Origin: Auanema rhodensis | Lineage: Eukaryota; Nematoda; Chromadorea; Rhabditida; Rhabditidae | Direction of reading: 5' to 3' | Assembly: GCA_964057225.1 (NCBI GenBank) | Contig: OZ059900.1 | Coordinates: 15,887,638-15,951,637 of the forward strand | Length of the DNA stretch: 64,000 bases | Shown here: positions 1 to 10,957 of the stretch, in pieces | Position numbering within the stretch: the stretch's first letter is position 1 | Layout: each line of letters begins with the position of its first letter | Translations under genes and position numbers: made by a program | The notes under the pieces: generated by a model | Databases searched by the model: none | What the model was told of the DNA's origin: nothing | Seen by the model: the letters and a program-made list of their open reading frames with translations, nothing else

Positions 1-32
1 TGAGGGCACGCCCCTTATGGCTAATATTGATT

Positions 33-42
33 AAATCGATTT
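33..42. repeat. Perfect 10-bp palindrome AAATCGATTT, one per monomer
   Basis: AAATCGATTT is its own reverse complement and includes the ClaI-type core ATCGAT. It is present in essentially every unit in both orientations, so the array would be cut to a 342-bp ladder by an enzyme recognising that core. The one alteration I noticed is at 28281, where the minus-block copy reads CGATATAATC instead of CGATTTAATC. The 8-bp palindrome TCATATGA lies just downstream (47-54 in this unit). Confidence 0.85.
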
Positions 43-140
43 TTGTTCATATGAGTCGTCAAATGCAACGAATTTCAGCGTGTTACATACTAAAATGAAG
101 CATTTCACATGCTGAACACTAGAAAAATACAAAAACACAG

Positions 141-158
141 TATTTCCCATGAGAAATA
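141..158. repeat. TATTTC/GAAATA dyad, perfect palindrome in some monomers
   Basis: In most units this reads TATTTCCCATGAGAAATA, palindromic except for one central mismatched pair. In a subset it reads TATTTCTCATGAGAAATA, a perfect 18-bp palindrome. Perfect versions in the + block are at 17241-17258, in the monomer starting 18127 and in that starting 19837. In the - block they recur often, for example near 21667, 22009, 22690, 27830, 28162, 34317 and 41496. The state of this site is a useful marker of monomer class. Confidence 0.85.
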
Positions 159-168
159 TTTTATTATG

Positions 169-180
169 CTGGAAAACCAG
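169..180. repeat. CTGG-AAAA-CCAG mini-hairpin
   Basis: Four-base stem CTGG/CCAG with an AAAA loop, directly before a T5 tract and GAAATTTC. Monomers with the AAAACGAG variant (for example those starting 343, 3421 and 5815) lose one stem pair. That variant is usually linked with TTAAT and CTAAAAAA in the same monomer, so it marks a monomer class rather than random decay. Confidence 0.7.
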
Positions 181-190
181 TTTTTGGAAA

Positions 191-207
191 TTTCGCTGTA
201 AACAAGG
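191..207 (+). promoter_or_regulatory. CENP-B-box-like 17-bp site
   Basis: TTTCGCTGTAAACAAGG compared with the core pattern NTTCGNNNNANNCGGGN matches TTCG, the central A, and C and the last G of CGGG: 7 of 9 core positions, with CAAG replacing CGGG. It recurs once per unit at offset 191-207 and was unchanged in nearly all copies I looked at. CENP-B boxes are known from mammalian alpha and minor satellites, and partial matches are reported in many unrelated satellites. With 7 of 9 positions in an AT-rich repeat, chance is a real possibility; no binding is shown. Confidence 0.3.
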
Positions 208-223
208 TTTTGACTTACGATTT

Positions 224-241
224 CATGTGTTCAAACTCATG
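224..241. repeat. Imperfect 18-bp CATG dyad
   Basis: CATGTGTTCAAACTCATG is palindromic at 14 of 18 positions (CATG and GTT/AAC arms). GTGTTCA here is also the reverse complement of TGAACAC found upstream at about offset 114-120 of the same monomer, so the two sites could pair with a loop of about 105 bases in single-stranded DNA or RNA. The site is conserved across both orientation blocks. Confidence 0.5.
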
Positions 242-330
242 CAATGTCAATGAAACCTAGCTCAAAATTGTTGGTACAACGTCTAGTTCCACTTTCACGA
301 CAAAAAAACAGGGGTTAGAAAATTGAGGAA

Positions 331-367
331 ATTAGCATAATCTGAGGGCACGCCCCTTATGGCTAAT
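331..367. repeat. GC-rich dyad spanning monomer junction
   Basis: ATTAGC at 331-336 is the reverse complement of GCTAAT at 362-367. Between them lies AGGGC-AC-GCCC, which can pair as an inner stem. The outer stem continues with ATA/TAT after one bulged base. In monomers with CCCTTTAT the inner stem AGGGC/GCCCT becomes perfect, whereas CCCCTTAT leaves a bulge. This is the only GC-rich patch in an AT-rich repeat and it recurs in every complete unit. It could form a small cruciform or be a protein-binding dyad; function is inferred only. Confidence 0.6.
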
Positions 368-803
368 ATTGATTAAATCGATTTTTGTTCATATGAGTCG
401 TCAAATGCAATTAATTTCAGCGTGTCACATACTAAAATGAAGCATTTTACATGCTGAACACTAAAAAAATACAAAAACACAGTATTTCCCATGAGAAATA
501 TTTTATTATGCTGGAAAACGAGTTTTTGGAAATTTCGCTGTAAACAAGGTTTTGACTTACGATTTCATGTGTTCAAACTCATGCAATGTCAATGAAACCT
601 AGCTCAAAATTGTTCCTACAACGTCTAGTTCCACTTTCACGACAAAAAAACAGGGGTTAGAAAATTAAGGAAATTAGCATATTCTGAGGGCACGCCCTTT
701 ATGGCTAATATTGATTAAATCGATTTTTGTTCATATGAGTCGTCAAATGCAACGAATTTCAGCGTGTTACATACTAAAATGAAACATTTTACATGCTGAA
801 CAC

Positions 804-811
804 TATAAAAA
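804..811 (+). promoter_or_regulatory. TATA-like variant in one monomer class
   Basis: This monomer reads CACTATAAAAATAC, so TATAAAAA fits the eukaryotic TATA consensus. Other units have CTAGAAAAA or CTAAAAAAA at the same place and do not fit. The TATA form is mostly tied to AAACATTTT monomers with CCCTTTAT (starts 685, 2053, 4105, 6157 and others) and also occurs in the - block as TTTTTATAG. Satellites are often transcribed, but nothing else here supports a promoter. Confidence 0.2.
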
Positions 812-2408
812 TACAAAAACACAGTATTTCCCATGAGAAATATTTTATTATGCTGGAAAACCAGTTTTTGGAAATTTCGCTGTAAACAAGGTTTTGACTT
901 ACGATTTCATGTGTTCAAACTCATGCAATGTCAATGAAACCTAGCTCAAAATTGTTCCTACAACGTCTAGTTCCACTTTCACGACAAAAAAACAGGGGTT
1001 AGAAAATTAAGGAAATTAGCATATTCTGAGGGCACGCCCCTTATGGCTAATATTGATTAAATCGATTTTTGTTCATATGAGTCGTCAAATGCAACGAATT
1101 TCAGCGTGTTACATACTAAAATGAAGCATTTTACATGCTGAACACTAGAAAAATACAAAAACACAGTATTTCCCATGAGAAATATTTTATTATGCTGGAA
1201 AACCAGTTTTTGGAAATTTCGCTGTAAACAAGGTTTTGACTTACGATTTCATGTGTTCAAACTCATGCAATGTCAATGAAACCTAGCTCAAAATTGTTCC
1301 TACAACGTCTAGTTCCACTTTCACGACAACAAAACAGGGGTTAGAAAATTAAGGAAATTAGCATATTCTGAGGGCACGCCCCTTATGGCTTATATTGATT
1401 AAATCGATTTTTGTTCATATGAGTCGTCAAATGCAACGAATTTCAGCGTGTTACATACTAAAATGAAACATTTTACATGCTGAACACTATAAAAATACAA
1501 AAACACAGTATTTCCCATGAGAAATATTTTATTATGCTGGAAAACCAGTTTTTGGAAATTTCGCTGTAAACAAGGTTTTGACTTACGATTTCATGTGTTC
1601 AAACTAATGCAATGTCAATGAAACCTAGCTCAAAATTGTTCGTACAACGTCTAGTTCCACTTTCACGACAAAAAAACAGGGGTTAGAAAATTAAGGAAAT
1701 TAGCATATTCTGAGGGCACGCCCCTTATGGCTAATATTGATTAAATCGATTTTTGTTCATATGAGTCGTCAAATGCAACGAATTTCAGCGTGTTACATAC
1801 TAAAATGAAGCATTTTACATGCTGAACACTAAAAAAATACAAAAACACAGTATTTCCCATGAGAAATATTTTATTATGCTGGAAAACGAGTTTTTGGAAA
1901 TTTCGCTGTAAACAAGGTTTTGACTTACGATTTCATGTGTTCAAACTCATGCAATGTCAATGAAACCTAGCTCAAAATTGTTCCTACAACGTCTAGTTCC
2001 ACTTTCACGACAAAAAAACAGGGGTTAGAAAATTAAGGAAATTAGCATATTCTGAGGGCACGCCCTTTATGGCTAATATTGATTAAATCGATTTTTGTTC
2101 ATATGAGTCGTCAAATGCAACGAATTTCAGCGTGTTACATACTAAAATGAAACATTTTACATGCTGAACACTATAAAAATACAAAAACACAGTATTTCCC
2201 ATGAGAAATATTTTATTATGCTGGAAAACGAGTTTTTGGAAATTTCGCTGTAAACAAGGTTTTGACTTACGATTTCATGTGTTCAAACTCATGCAATGTC
2301 AATGAAACCTAGCTCAAAATTGTTCCTACAACGTCTAGTTCCACTTTCACGACAAAAAAACAGGGGTTAGAAAATTAAGGAAATTAGCATATTCTGAGGG
2401 CACGCCCC

Positions 2409-3350
2409 TTATGGCTAATATTGATTAAATCGATTTTTGTTCATATGAGTCGTCAAATGAAACGAATTTCAGCGTGTTACATACTAAAATGAAGCATTTT
2501 ACATGCTGAACACTAGAAAAATACAAAAACACAGTATTTCCCATGAGAAATATTTTATTATGCTGGAAAACCAGTTTTTGGAAATTTCGCTGTAAACAAG
2601 GTTTTGACTTACGATTTCATGTGTTCAAACTCATGCAATGTCAATGAAACCTAGCTCAAAATTGTTCCTACAACGTCTAATTCCACTTTCACGACAACAA
2701 AACAGGGGTTAGAAAATTAAGGAAATTAGCATATTCTGAGGGCACGCCCCTTATGGCTAATATTGATTAAATCGATTTTTGTTCATATGAGTCGTCAAAT
2801 GCAACGAATTTCAGCGTGTTACATACTAAAATGAAGCATTTCACATGCTGAACACTAGAAAAATACAAAAACACAGTATTTCCTATGAGAAATATTTTAT
2901 TATGCTGGAAAACCAGTTTTTGGAAATTTCGCTGTAAACAAGGTTTTGACTTACGATTTCATGTGTTCAAACTCATGCAATGTCAATGAAACCTAGCTCA
3001 AAATTGTTCCTACAACGTCTAGTTCCACTTTCACGACAAAAAAACAGGGGTTAGAAAATTAAGGAAATTAGCATATTCTGAGGGCACGCCTCTTATGGCT
3101 AATATTGATTAAATCGATTTTTGTTCATATGAGTCGTCAAATGCAACGAATTTCAGCGTGTTACATACTAAAATGAAGCATTTTACATGCTGAACACTAT
3201 AAAAATACAAAAACACAGTATTTCCCATGAGAAATATTTTATTATGCTGGAAAACCAGTTTTTGGAAATTTCGCTGTAAACAAGGTTTTGACTTACGATT
3301 TCATGTGTTCAAACTCATGCAATGTCAATGAAACCTAGCTCAAAATTGTT
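2409..3350 (+). repeat. Six-monomer duplication, copy 1 (offset 2052)
   Basis: Shares a run of diagnostic variants with 4461-5402: CAAATGAAACG in place of CAAATGCAACG near the start, then TTTCCTATGAG with TTTCACATG in the next monomer, then CCTCTTATGG with CTATAAAA. The copies differ at about 2680 (CTAATTCC versus CTAGTTCC), and the match ends where TTCGTAC meets TTCCTAC. This shows a higher-order period of six monomers in this part of the block. Confidence 0.7.
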
Positions 3351-4811
3351 CGTACAACGTCTAGTTCCACTTTCACGACAAAAAAACAGGGGTTAGAAAA
3401 TTGAGGAAATTAGCATATTCTGAGGGCACGCCCCTTATGGCTAATATTGATTAAATCGATTTTTGTTCATATGAGTCGTCAAATGCAATTAATTTCAGCG
3501 TGTCACATACTAAAATGAAGCATTTTACATGCTGAACACTAAAAAAATACAAAAACACAGTATTTCCCATGAGAAATATTTTATTATGCTGGAAAACGAG
3601 TTTTTGGAAATTTCGCTGTAAACAAGGTTTTGACTTACGATTTCATGTGTTCAAACTCATGCAATGTCAATGAAATCTAGCTCAAAATTGTTCCTACAAC
3701 GTCTAGTTCCACTTTCACGACAAAAAAACAGGGGTTAGAAAATTAAGGAAATTAGCAGATTCTGAGGGCACGCCCTTTATGGCTTATATTGATTAAATCG
3801 ATTTTTGTTCATATGAGTCGTCAAATGCAACGAATTTCAGCGTGTTACATACTAAAATGAAACATTTTACATGCTGAACACTATAAAAATACAAAAACAC
3901 AGTATTTCCCATGAGAAATATTTTATTATGCTGGAAAACCAGTTTTTGGAAATTTCGCTGTAAACAAGGTTTTGACTTACGATTTCATGTGTTCAAACTC
4001 ATGCAATGTCAATGAAACCTAGCTCAAAATTGTTCCTACAACGTCTAGTTTCACTTTCACGACAACAAAACAGGGGTTAGAAAATTAAGGAAATTAGCAT
4101 AATCTGAGGGCACGCCCTTTATGGCTAATATTGATTAAATCGATTTTTGTTCATATGAGTCGTCAAATGCAACGAATTTCAGCGTGTTACATACTAAAAT
4201 GAAACATTTTACATGCTGAACACTATAAAAATACAAAAACACAGTATTTCCCATGAGAAATATTTTATTATGCTGGAAAACCAGTTTTTGGAAATTTCGC
4301 TGTAAACAAGGTTTTGACTTACGATTTCATGTGTTCAAACTCATGCAATGTCAATGAAATCTAGCTCGAAATTGTTCCTACAACGTCTAGTTCCACTTTC
4401 ACGACAAAAAAACAGGGGTTAGAAAATTAAGGAAATTAGCATATTCTGAGGGCACGCCCTTTATGGCTAATATTGATTAAATCGATTTTTGTTCATATGA
4501 GTCGTCAAATGAAACGAATTTCAGCGTGTTACATACTAAAATGAAGCATTTTACATGCTGAACACTAGAAAAATACAAAAACACAGTATTTCCCATGAGA
4601 AATATTTTATTATGCTGGAAAACCAGTTTTTGGAAATTTCGCTGTAAACAAGGTTTTGACTTACGATTTCATGTGTTCAAACTCATGCAATGTCAATGAA
4701 ACCTAGCTCAAAATTGTTCCTACAACGTCTAGTTCCACTTTCACGACAACAAAACAGGGGTTAGAAAATTAAGGAAATTAGCATATTCTGAGGGCACGCC
4801 CCTTATGGCTA

Positions 4812-7800
4812 ATATTGATTAAATCGATTTTTGTTCATATGAGTCGTCAAATGCAACGAATTTCAGCGTGTTACATACTAAAATGAAGCATTTCACATGC
4901 TGAACACTAGAAAAATACAAAAACACAGTATTTCCTATGAGAAATATTTTATTATGCTGGAAAACCAGTTTTTGGAAATTTCGCTGTAAACAAGGTTTTG
5001 ACTTACGATTTCATGTGTTCAAACTCATGCAATGTCAATGAAACCTAGCTCAAAATTGTTCCTACAACGTCTAGTTCCACTTTCACGACAAAAAAACAGG
5101 GGTTAGAAAATTAAGGAAATTAGCATATTCTGAGGGCACGCCTCTTATGGCTAATATTGATTAAATCGATTTTTGTTCATATGAGTCGTCAAATGCAACG
5201 AATTTCAGCGTGTTACATACTAAAATGAAGCATTTTACATGCTGAACACTATAAAAATACAAAAACACAGTATTTCCCATGAGAAATATTTTATTATGCT
5301 GGAAAACCAGTTTTTGGAAATTTCGCTGTAAACAAGGTTTTGACTTACGATTTCATGTGTTCAAACTCATGCAATGTCAATGAAACCTAGCTCAAAATTG
5401 TTCCTACAACGTCTAGTTCCACTTTCACGACAACAAAACAGGGGTTAGAAAATTAAGGAAATTAGCATATTCTGAGGGCACGCCCCTTATGGCTAATATT
5501 GATTAAATCGATTTTTGTTCATATGAGTCGTCAAATGCAACGAATTTCAGCGTGTTACATACTAAAATGAAGCATTTCACATGCTGAACACTAGAAAAAT
5601 ACAAAAACACAGTATTTCCCATGAGAAATATTTTATTATGCTGGAAAACCAGTTTTTGGAAATTTCGCTGTAAACAAGGTTTTGACTTACGATTTCATGT
5701 GTTCAAACTCATGCAATGTCAATGAAACCTAGCTCAAAATTGTTCGTACAACGTCTAGTTCCACTTTCACGACAAAAAAACAGGGGTTAGAAAATTGAGG
5801 AAATTAGCATAATCTGAGGGCACGCCCCTTATGGCTAATATTGATTAAATCGATTTTTGTTCATATGAGTCGTCAAATGCAATTAATTTCAGCGTGTCAC
5901 ATACTAAAATGAAGCATTTTACATGCTGAACACTAAAAAAATACAAAAACACAGTATTTCCCATGAGAAATATTTTATTATGCTGGAAAACGAGTTTTTG
6001 GAAATTTCGCTGTAAACAAGGTTTTGACTTACGATTTCATGTGTTCAAACTCATGCAATGTCAATGAAATCTAGCTCAAAATTGTTCCTACAACGTCTAG
6101 TTCCACTTTCACGACAAAAAAACAGGGGTTAGAAAATTAAGGAAATTAGCAGATTCTGAGGGCACGCCCTTTATGGCTTATATTGATTAAATCGATTTTT
6201 GTTCATATGAGTCGTCAAATGCAACGAATTTCAGCGTGTTACATACTAAAATGAAACATTTTACATGCTGAACACTATAAAAATACAAAAACACAGTATT
6301 TCCCATGAGAAATATTTTATTATGCTGGAAAACCAGTTTTTGGAAATTTCGCTGTAAACAAGGTTTTGACTTACGATTTCATGTGTTCAAACTCATGCAA
6401 TGTCAATGAAACCTAGCTCAAAATTGTTCCTACAACGTCTAGTTCCACTTTCACGACAACAAAACAGGGGTTAGAAAATTAAGGAAATTAGCATAATCTG
6501 AGGGCACGCCCCTTATGGCTAATATTGATTAAATCGATTTTTGTTCATATGAGTCGTCAAATGCAATTAATTTCAGCGTGTCACATACTAAAATGAAGCA
6601 TTTTACATGCTGAACACTAAAAAAATACAAAAACACAGTATTTCCCATGAGAAATATTTTATTATGCTGGAAAACGAGTTTTTGGAAATTTCGCTGTAAA
6701 CAAGGTTTTGACTTACGATTTCATGTGTTCAAACTCATGCAATGTCAATGAAATCTAGCTCGAAATTGTTCCTACAACGTCTAGTTCCACTTTCACGACA
6801 AAAAAACAGGGGTTAGAAAATTAAGGAAATTAGCAGATTCTGAGGGCACGCCCTTTATGGCTTATATTGATTAAATCGATTTTTGTTCATATGAGTCGTC
6901 AAATGCAACGAATTTCAGCGTGTTACATACTAAAATGAAACATTTTACATGCTGAACACTATAAAAATACAAAAACACAGTATTTCCCATGAGAAATATT
7001 TTATTATGCTGGAAAACCAGTTTTTGGAAATTTCGCTGTAAACAAGGTTTTGACTTACGATTTCATGTGTTCAAACTCATGCAATGTCAATGAAACCTAG
7101 CTCAAAATTGTTCGTACAACGTCTAGTTCCACTTTCACGACAAAAAAACAGGGGTTAGAAAATTAAGGAAATTAGCATATTCTGAGGGCACGCCCCTTAT
7201 GGCTAATATTGATTAAATCGATTTTTGTTCATATGAGTCGTCAAATGCAACGAATTTCAGCGTGTTACATACTAAAATGAAGCATTTTACATGCTGAACA
7301 CTAAAAAAATACAAAAACACAGTATTTCCCATGAGAAATATTTTATTATGCTGGAAAACGAGTTTTTGGAAATTTCGCTGTAAACAAGGTTTTGACTTAC
7401 GATTTCATGTGTTCAAACTCATGCAATGTCAATGAAACCTAGCTCAAAATTGTTCCTACAACGTCTAGTTCCACTTTCACGACAAAAAAACAGGGGTTAG
7501 AAAATTAAGGAAATTAGCATATTCTGAGGGCACGCCCCTTATGGCTAATATTGATTAAATCGATTTTTGTTCATATGAGTCGTCAAATGCAACGAATTTC
7601 AGCGTGTTACATACTAAAATGAAGCATTTTACATGCTGAACACTAAAAAAATACAAAAACACAGTATTTCCCATGAGAAATATTTTATTATGCTGGAAAA
7701 CGAGTTTTTGGAAATTTCGCTGTAAACAAGGTTTTGACTTACGATTTCATGTGTTCAAACTCATGCAATGTCAATGAAATCTAGCTCAAAATTGTTCCTA

Positions 7801-9489
7801 CAACGTCTAGTTCCACTTTCACGACAAAAAAACAGGGGTTAGAAAATTAAGGAAATTAGCAGATTCTGAGGGCACGCCCTTTATGGCTTATATTGATTAA
7901 ATCGATTTTTGTTCATATGAGTCGTCAAATGCAACGAATTTCAGCGTGTTACATACTAAAATGAAACATTTTACATGCTGAACACTATAAAAATACAAAA
8001 ACACAGTATTTCCCATGAGAAATATTTTATTATGCTGGAAAACCAGTTTTTGGAAATTTCGCTGTAAACAAGGTTTTGACTTACGATATCATGTGTTCAA
8101 ACTCATGCAATGTCAATGAAACCTAGCTCAAAATTGTTCCTACAACGTCTAGTTCCACTTTCACGACAAAAAAACAGGGGTTAGAAAATTAAGGAAATTA
8201 GCATATTCTGAGGGCACGCCCCTTATGGCTAATATTGATTAAATCGATTTTTGTTCATATGAGTCGTCAAATGCAATTAATTTCAGCGTGTTACATACTA
8301 AAATGAAGCATTTTACATGCTGAACACTAAAAAAATACAAAAACACAGTATTTCCCATGAGAAATATTTTATTATGCTGGAAAACGAGTTTTTGGAAATT
8401 TCGCTGTAAACAAGGTTTTGACTTACGATTTCATGTGTTCAAACTCATGCAATGTCAATGAAATCTAGCTCAAAATTGTTCCTACAACGTCTAGTTCCAC
8501 TTTCACGACAAAAAAACAGGGGTTAGAAAATTAAGGAAATTAGCAGATTCTGAGGGCACGCCCTTTATGGCTTATATTGATTAAATCGATTTTTGTTCAT
8601 ATGAGTCGTCAAATGCAACGAATTTCAGCGTGTTACATACTAAAATGAAACATTTTACATGCTGAACACTATAAAAATACAAAAACACAGTATTTCCCAT
8701 GAGAAATATTTTATTATGCTGGAAAACCAGTTTTTGGAAATTTCGCTGTAAACAAGGTTTTGACTTACGATTTCATGTGTTCAAACTCATGCAATGTCAA
8801 TGAAACCTAGCTCAAAATTGTTCCTACAACGTCTAGTTCCACTTTCACGACAAAAAAACAGGGGTTAGAAAATTAAGGAAATTAGCATATTCTGAGGGCA
8901 CGCCCCTTATGGCTAATATTGATTAAATCGATTTTTGTTCATATGAGTCGTCAAATGCAATTAATTTCAGCGTGTTACATACTAAAATGAAGCATTTTAC
9001 ATGCTGAACACTAAAAAAATACAAAAACACAGTATTTCCCATGAGAAATATTTTATTATGCTGGAAAACGAGTTTTTGGAAATTTCGCTGTAAACAAGGT
9101 TTTGACTTACGATTTCATGTGTTCAAACTCATGCAATGTCAATGAAATCTAGCTCAAAATTGTTCCTACAACGTCTAGTTCCACTTTCACGACAAAAAAA
9201 CAGGGGTTAGAAAATTGAGGAAATTAGCAGATTCTGAGGGCACGCCCTTTATGGCTAATATTGATTAAATCGATTTTTGTTCATATGAGTCGTCAAATGC
9301 AACGAATTTCAGCGTGTTACATACTAAAATGAAACATTTTACATGCTGAACACTATAAAAATACAAAAACACAGTATTTCCCATGAGAAATATTTTATTA
9401 TGCTGGAAAACGAGTTTTTGGAAATTTCGCTGTAAACAAGGTTTTGACTTACGATTTCATGTGTTCAAACTCATGCAATGTCAATGAAA
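4812..9489 (+). repeat. 17-monomer higher-order repeat, copy 1
   Basis: This 4678-bp stretch reappears at 10626-15303 with an offset of exactly 5814 bp (17 x 342). Rare shared markers include GATATCATG at 8085 and 13899, CTCGAAATT near 6760 and 12574, and the order of CAACAAAAC, GCATAAT and GCAGATT variants. At every diagnostic site I compared the two copies agree. The match starts after the CTAAT/CTTAT difference (4811 versus 10625) and ends at AAATCTAG versus AAACCTAG (9490 versus 15304). Much of it internally alternates between a TTAAT/CTAAAAAA/CGAG class and a CTTAT/AAACAT/CTATAAA class, giving a 684-bp sub-period. Confidence 0.85.
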
Positions 9490-9589
9490 TCTAGCTCAAA
9501 ATTGTTCGTACAACGTCTAGTTCCACTTTCACGACAAAAAAACAGGGGTTAGAAAATTAAGGAAATTAGCATATTCTGAGGGCACGCCC

Positions 9590-10957
9590 CTTATGGCTAA
9601 TATTGATTAAATCGATTTTTGTTCATATGAGTCGTCAAATGCAACGAATTTCAGCGTGTTACATACTAAAATGAAGCATTTCACATGCTGAACACTAGAA
9701 AAATACAAAAACACAGTATTTCCCATGAGAAATATTTTATTATGCTGGAAAACGAGTTTTTGGAAATTTCGCTGTAAACAAGGTTTTGACTTACGATTTC
9801 ATGTGTTCAAACTCATGCAATGTCAATGAAATCTAGCTCAAAATTGTTCCTACAACGTCTAGTTCCACTTTCACGACAAAAAAACAGGGGTTAGAAAATT
9901 GAGGAAATTAGCAGATTCTGAGGGCACGCCCTTTATGGCTTATATTGATTAAATCGATTTTTGTTCATATGAGTCGTCAAATGCAACGAATTTCAGCGTG
10001 TTACATACTAAAATGAAGCATTTCACATGCTGAACACTAGAAAAATACAAAAACACAGTATTTCCTATGAGAAATATTTTATTATGCTGGAAAACCAGTT
10101 TTTGGAAATTTCGCTGTAAACAAGGTTTTGACTTACGATTTCATGTGTTCAAACTCATGCAATGTCAATGAAACCTAGCTCAAAATTGTTCCTACAACGT
10201 CTAGTTCCACTTTCACGACAAAAAAACAGGGGTTAGAAAATTAAGGAAATTAGCATATTCTGAGGGCACGCCTCTTATGGCTAATATTGATTAAATCGAT
10301 TTTTGTTCATATGAGTCGTCAAATGCAACGAATTTCAGCGTGTTACATACTAAAATGAAGCATTTCACATGCTGAACACTAGAAAAATACAAAAACACAG
10401 TATTTCCCATGAGAAATATTTTATTATGCTGGAAAACGAGTTTTTGGAAATTTCGCTGTAAACAAGGTTTTGACTTACGATTTCATGTGTTCAAACTCAT
10501 GCAATGTCAATGAAATCTAGCTCAAAATTGTTCCTACAACGTCTAGTTCCACTTTCACGACAAAAAAACAGGGGTTAGAAAATTGAGGAAATTAGCAGAT
10601 TCTGAGGGCACGCCCTTTATGGCTTATATTGATTAAATCGATTTTTGTTCATATGAGTCGTCAAATGCAACGAATTTCAGCGTGTTACATACTAAAATGA
10701 AGCATTTCACATGCTGAACACTAGAAAAATACAAAAACACAGTATTTCCTATGAGAAATATTTTATTATGCTGGAAAACCAGTTTTTGGAAATTTCGCTG
10801 TAAACAAGGTTTTGACTTACGATTTCATGTGTTCAAACTCATGCAATGTCAATGAAACCTAGCTCAAAATTGTTCCTACAACGTCTAGTTCCACTTTCAC
10901 GACAAAAAAACAGGGGTTAGAAAATTAAGGAAATTAGCATATTCTGAGGGCACGCCT
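9590..10957 (+). repeat. Tandem two-monomer (684-bp) duplication
   Basis: The pair starting 9577 and 9919 is repeated by the pair starting 10261 and 10603. The first monomer of each pair has TTTCAC, CTAGAAA, CCCATG, AAAACGAG, AAATCTAG, AATTGAGG and GCAGATT; the second has CTTAT, TTTCAC and TTTCCTATG. The combination of CTTAT with TTTCCTATG is peculiar to these pairs in what I saw. The next monomers (10261 and 10945) both start CCTCTTAT, consistent with unequal exchange. Confidence 0.75.

Larger units (their letters stand above)
1..342 (+). repeat. Representative satellite monomer (342 bp)
   Basis: First complete unit, used here as reference for offsets. In order it holds a GC-rich start (offsets 1-15, 11 or 12 of 15 G/C), the palindrome AAATCGATTT (33-42), TCATATGA (47-54), an A-rich stretch (about 121-138), the TATTTC/GAAATA dyad (141-158), the CTGG/CCAG stem (169-180), GAAATTTC (187-194), a CENP-B-box-like site (191-207), an imperfect CATG dyad (224-241), and an A-rich tract before AGGGG (about 301-314). 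The length is twice 171 bp, but I see no similarity between the two halves, so 342 is the basic period rather than a dimer. All six frames are interrupted by stops within a unit in nearly every copy, which argues against a coding repeat. Confidence 0.95.

Noticed and set aside
301-314. A7 tract before AGGGG as a telomere-like or poly(A) signal
   Set aside because: It is a fixed part of the monomer, no telomeric hexamer or pentamer runs occur in the window, and no AATAAA is placed with it in a meaningful way.
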